Shown piece after piece: positions 63,652 through 64,000 of a DNA stretch of 64,000 bases (the first letter of the stretch is position 1; each line of letters starts with the position of its first letter). Below the pieces are notes generated by a model. That model saw only the letters and a program-made list of their open reading frames with translations, was not told the DNA's origin and made no database searches. The position numbers and the translations under genes were made by a program. The stretch lies in assembly GCF_000426585.1 (NCBI RefSeq), contig NZ_AUFQ01000001.1, positions 360,700-424,699 of the forward strand, given 5' to 3'. The DNA comes from Segatella baroniae DSM 16972 = JCM 13447 (lineage in GTDB: Bacteria; Bacteroidota; Bacteroidia; Bacteroidales; Bacteroidaceae).

Positions 63652-63995
63652 TATATCTATCTTTCCATTTCCGTTTCTGATTTCGACCTCACTTTTCGTC
63701 CGCTTGTAGTCATCTTCGACTTTTATTCTGCAAAGGTATCGCAGGCAGGGAACACGGCAAACACCGGAATGCTCCCTATTGGCGGAAAACTTTTCATGAC
63801 CCTCCGAAATCAAAGATTACGGTTTCCTGAAAACTTTTACCGGCCAATTCTTTGCCTTAGGTTCCCTTAACACCTGCGATTTAACCTTGCACATAAAAGG
63901 TTCGAGATGACGGTTACACCGGAATGATAAAAAAAAGTTCGGGTCGAAGAAACAAAAAACCTAAAAGGGGTGAGAATCGGGATGCCCAGAATAAA
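63652..63995. repeat. Long direct repeat, copy 2 (about 344 bp)
   Basis: This is the second copy of the repeat at 60287-60633. The leftward promoter is kept: on the minus strand TTTG (63758-63761) and TACCTTTG (63731-63738), 19 bases apart. A one-base difference near 63714 changes the minus-strand frame, so in this copy an open frame runs through the repeat (63391-63813) where copy 1 has a stop and a new ATG. Another gene probably starts just beyond the window, as one does 25 bases after copy 1. Confidence 0.9.
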
Positions 63996-64000
63996 ATTTT

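Noticed and set aside
63391..63813. 140-codon minus-strand ORF through direct repeat copy 2
   Set aside because: The matching region of copy 1 has a stop and a different frame, so coding is not conserved between copies.
61910..64000. CRISPR array suggested by repeated short AT-rich words
   Set aside because: Word spacing is irregular and the words are palindromic and degenerate; there are no constant-length spacers or cas genes.

Overview
The window comes from a member of the Bacteroidales, possibly a Prevotella-like genus. This rests on the gene families (SusC/SusD, FecR, UpxY-type NusG, DUF5686, GIN domain, MobC/relaxase, DUF3408, VapE) and on promoters of the form TTTG-N19/20-TAnnTTTG. 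It contains no rRNA or tRNA genes that I can see. The housekeeping flanks are fairly GC-rich. The capsule core and the defence genes are clearly AT-rich, as expected for horizontally exchanged cargo.

Region 1 (1-6830) is a nutrient-uptake unit. A leftward ECF sigma factor runs off the window edge, and a rightward FecR anti-sigma factor precedes a SusC transporter with an STN signalling domain and a SusD lipoprotein, ending in a strong terminator. Sigma factor, FecR and STN-SusC together make a trans-envelope signalling chain.

Region 2 (6955-30979) is a leftward surface-polysaccharide (capsule/O-antigen) locus. It starts with an UpxY-like antiterminator. It then runs through UDP-glucose dehydrogenase, a UDP-uronate epimerase, a pyruvyltransferase with an Fe-S partner, a Wzx flippase, glycosyltransferases, an EpsG/Wzy polymerase, hexapeptide acyltransferases, an ATP-grasp enzyme and a deacetylase. 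It ends with a nucleotidyltransferase, an epimerase, a WecA/WbpL-type initiating transferase and a WbuC cupin. Most genes overlap by 1-16 bases. Five genes carry G-rich tracts inside their coding sequence. Three of these genes are one base out of frame at the tract and two are in frame, which looks like slipped-strand phase variation or homopolymer miscalls. An AbiC-like gene and an HNH nuclease gene sit in the middle of the operon. An IS982-family relic separates upxY from the operon and a second fragment lies at the far end.

Region 3 (31473-41604) is leftward chromosomal backbone: a NarL-type response regulator, a DUF5686 outer-membrane protein, a four-gene cluster (HAD, CDP-alcohol transferase-like, ATP-grasp-like, nucleotidyltransferase) that looks like a polar-headgroup or surface phosphodiester pathway, a GIN-domain protein, and a UvrD helicase with an embedded DEDD exonuclease.

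Region 4 (about 41700-64000) is mobile DNA. It holds a mobilization/replication module (relaxase, MobC, candidate oriT, DUF3408, primase, VapE, two HTH proteins). Next is a defence island with vsr on the plus strand and a tightly packed leftward operon: cytosine-C5 methyltransferase, DUF3883 nuclease-like protein, MORC-type GHKL ATPase, Z1 helicase, DUF4420 PD-(D/E)XK protein, AIPR protein, and a last gene broken by an in-frame amber codon. The operon promoter overlaps a 40-bp perfect palindrome. After it come an IS30-family transposase and the start of an ICE-like segment (three unknown genes and ssb), framed by two direct repeats of about 345 bp that each carry a leftward promoter.
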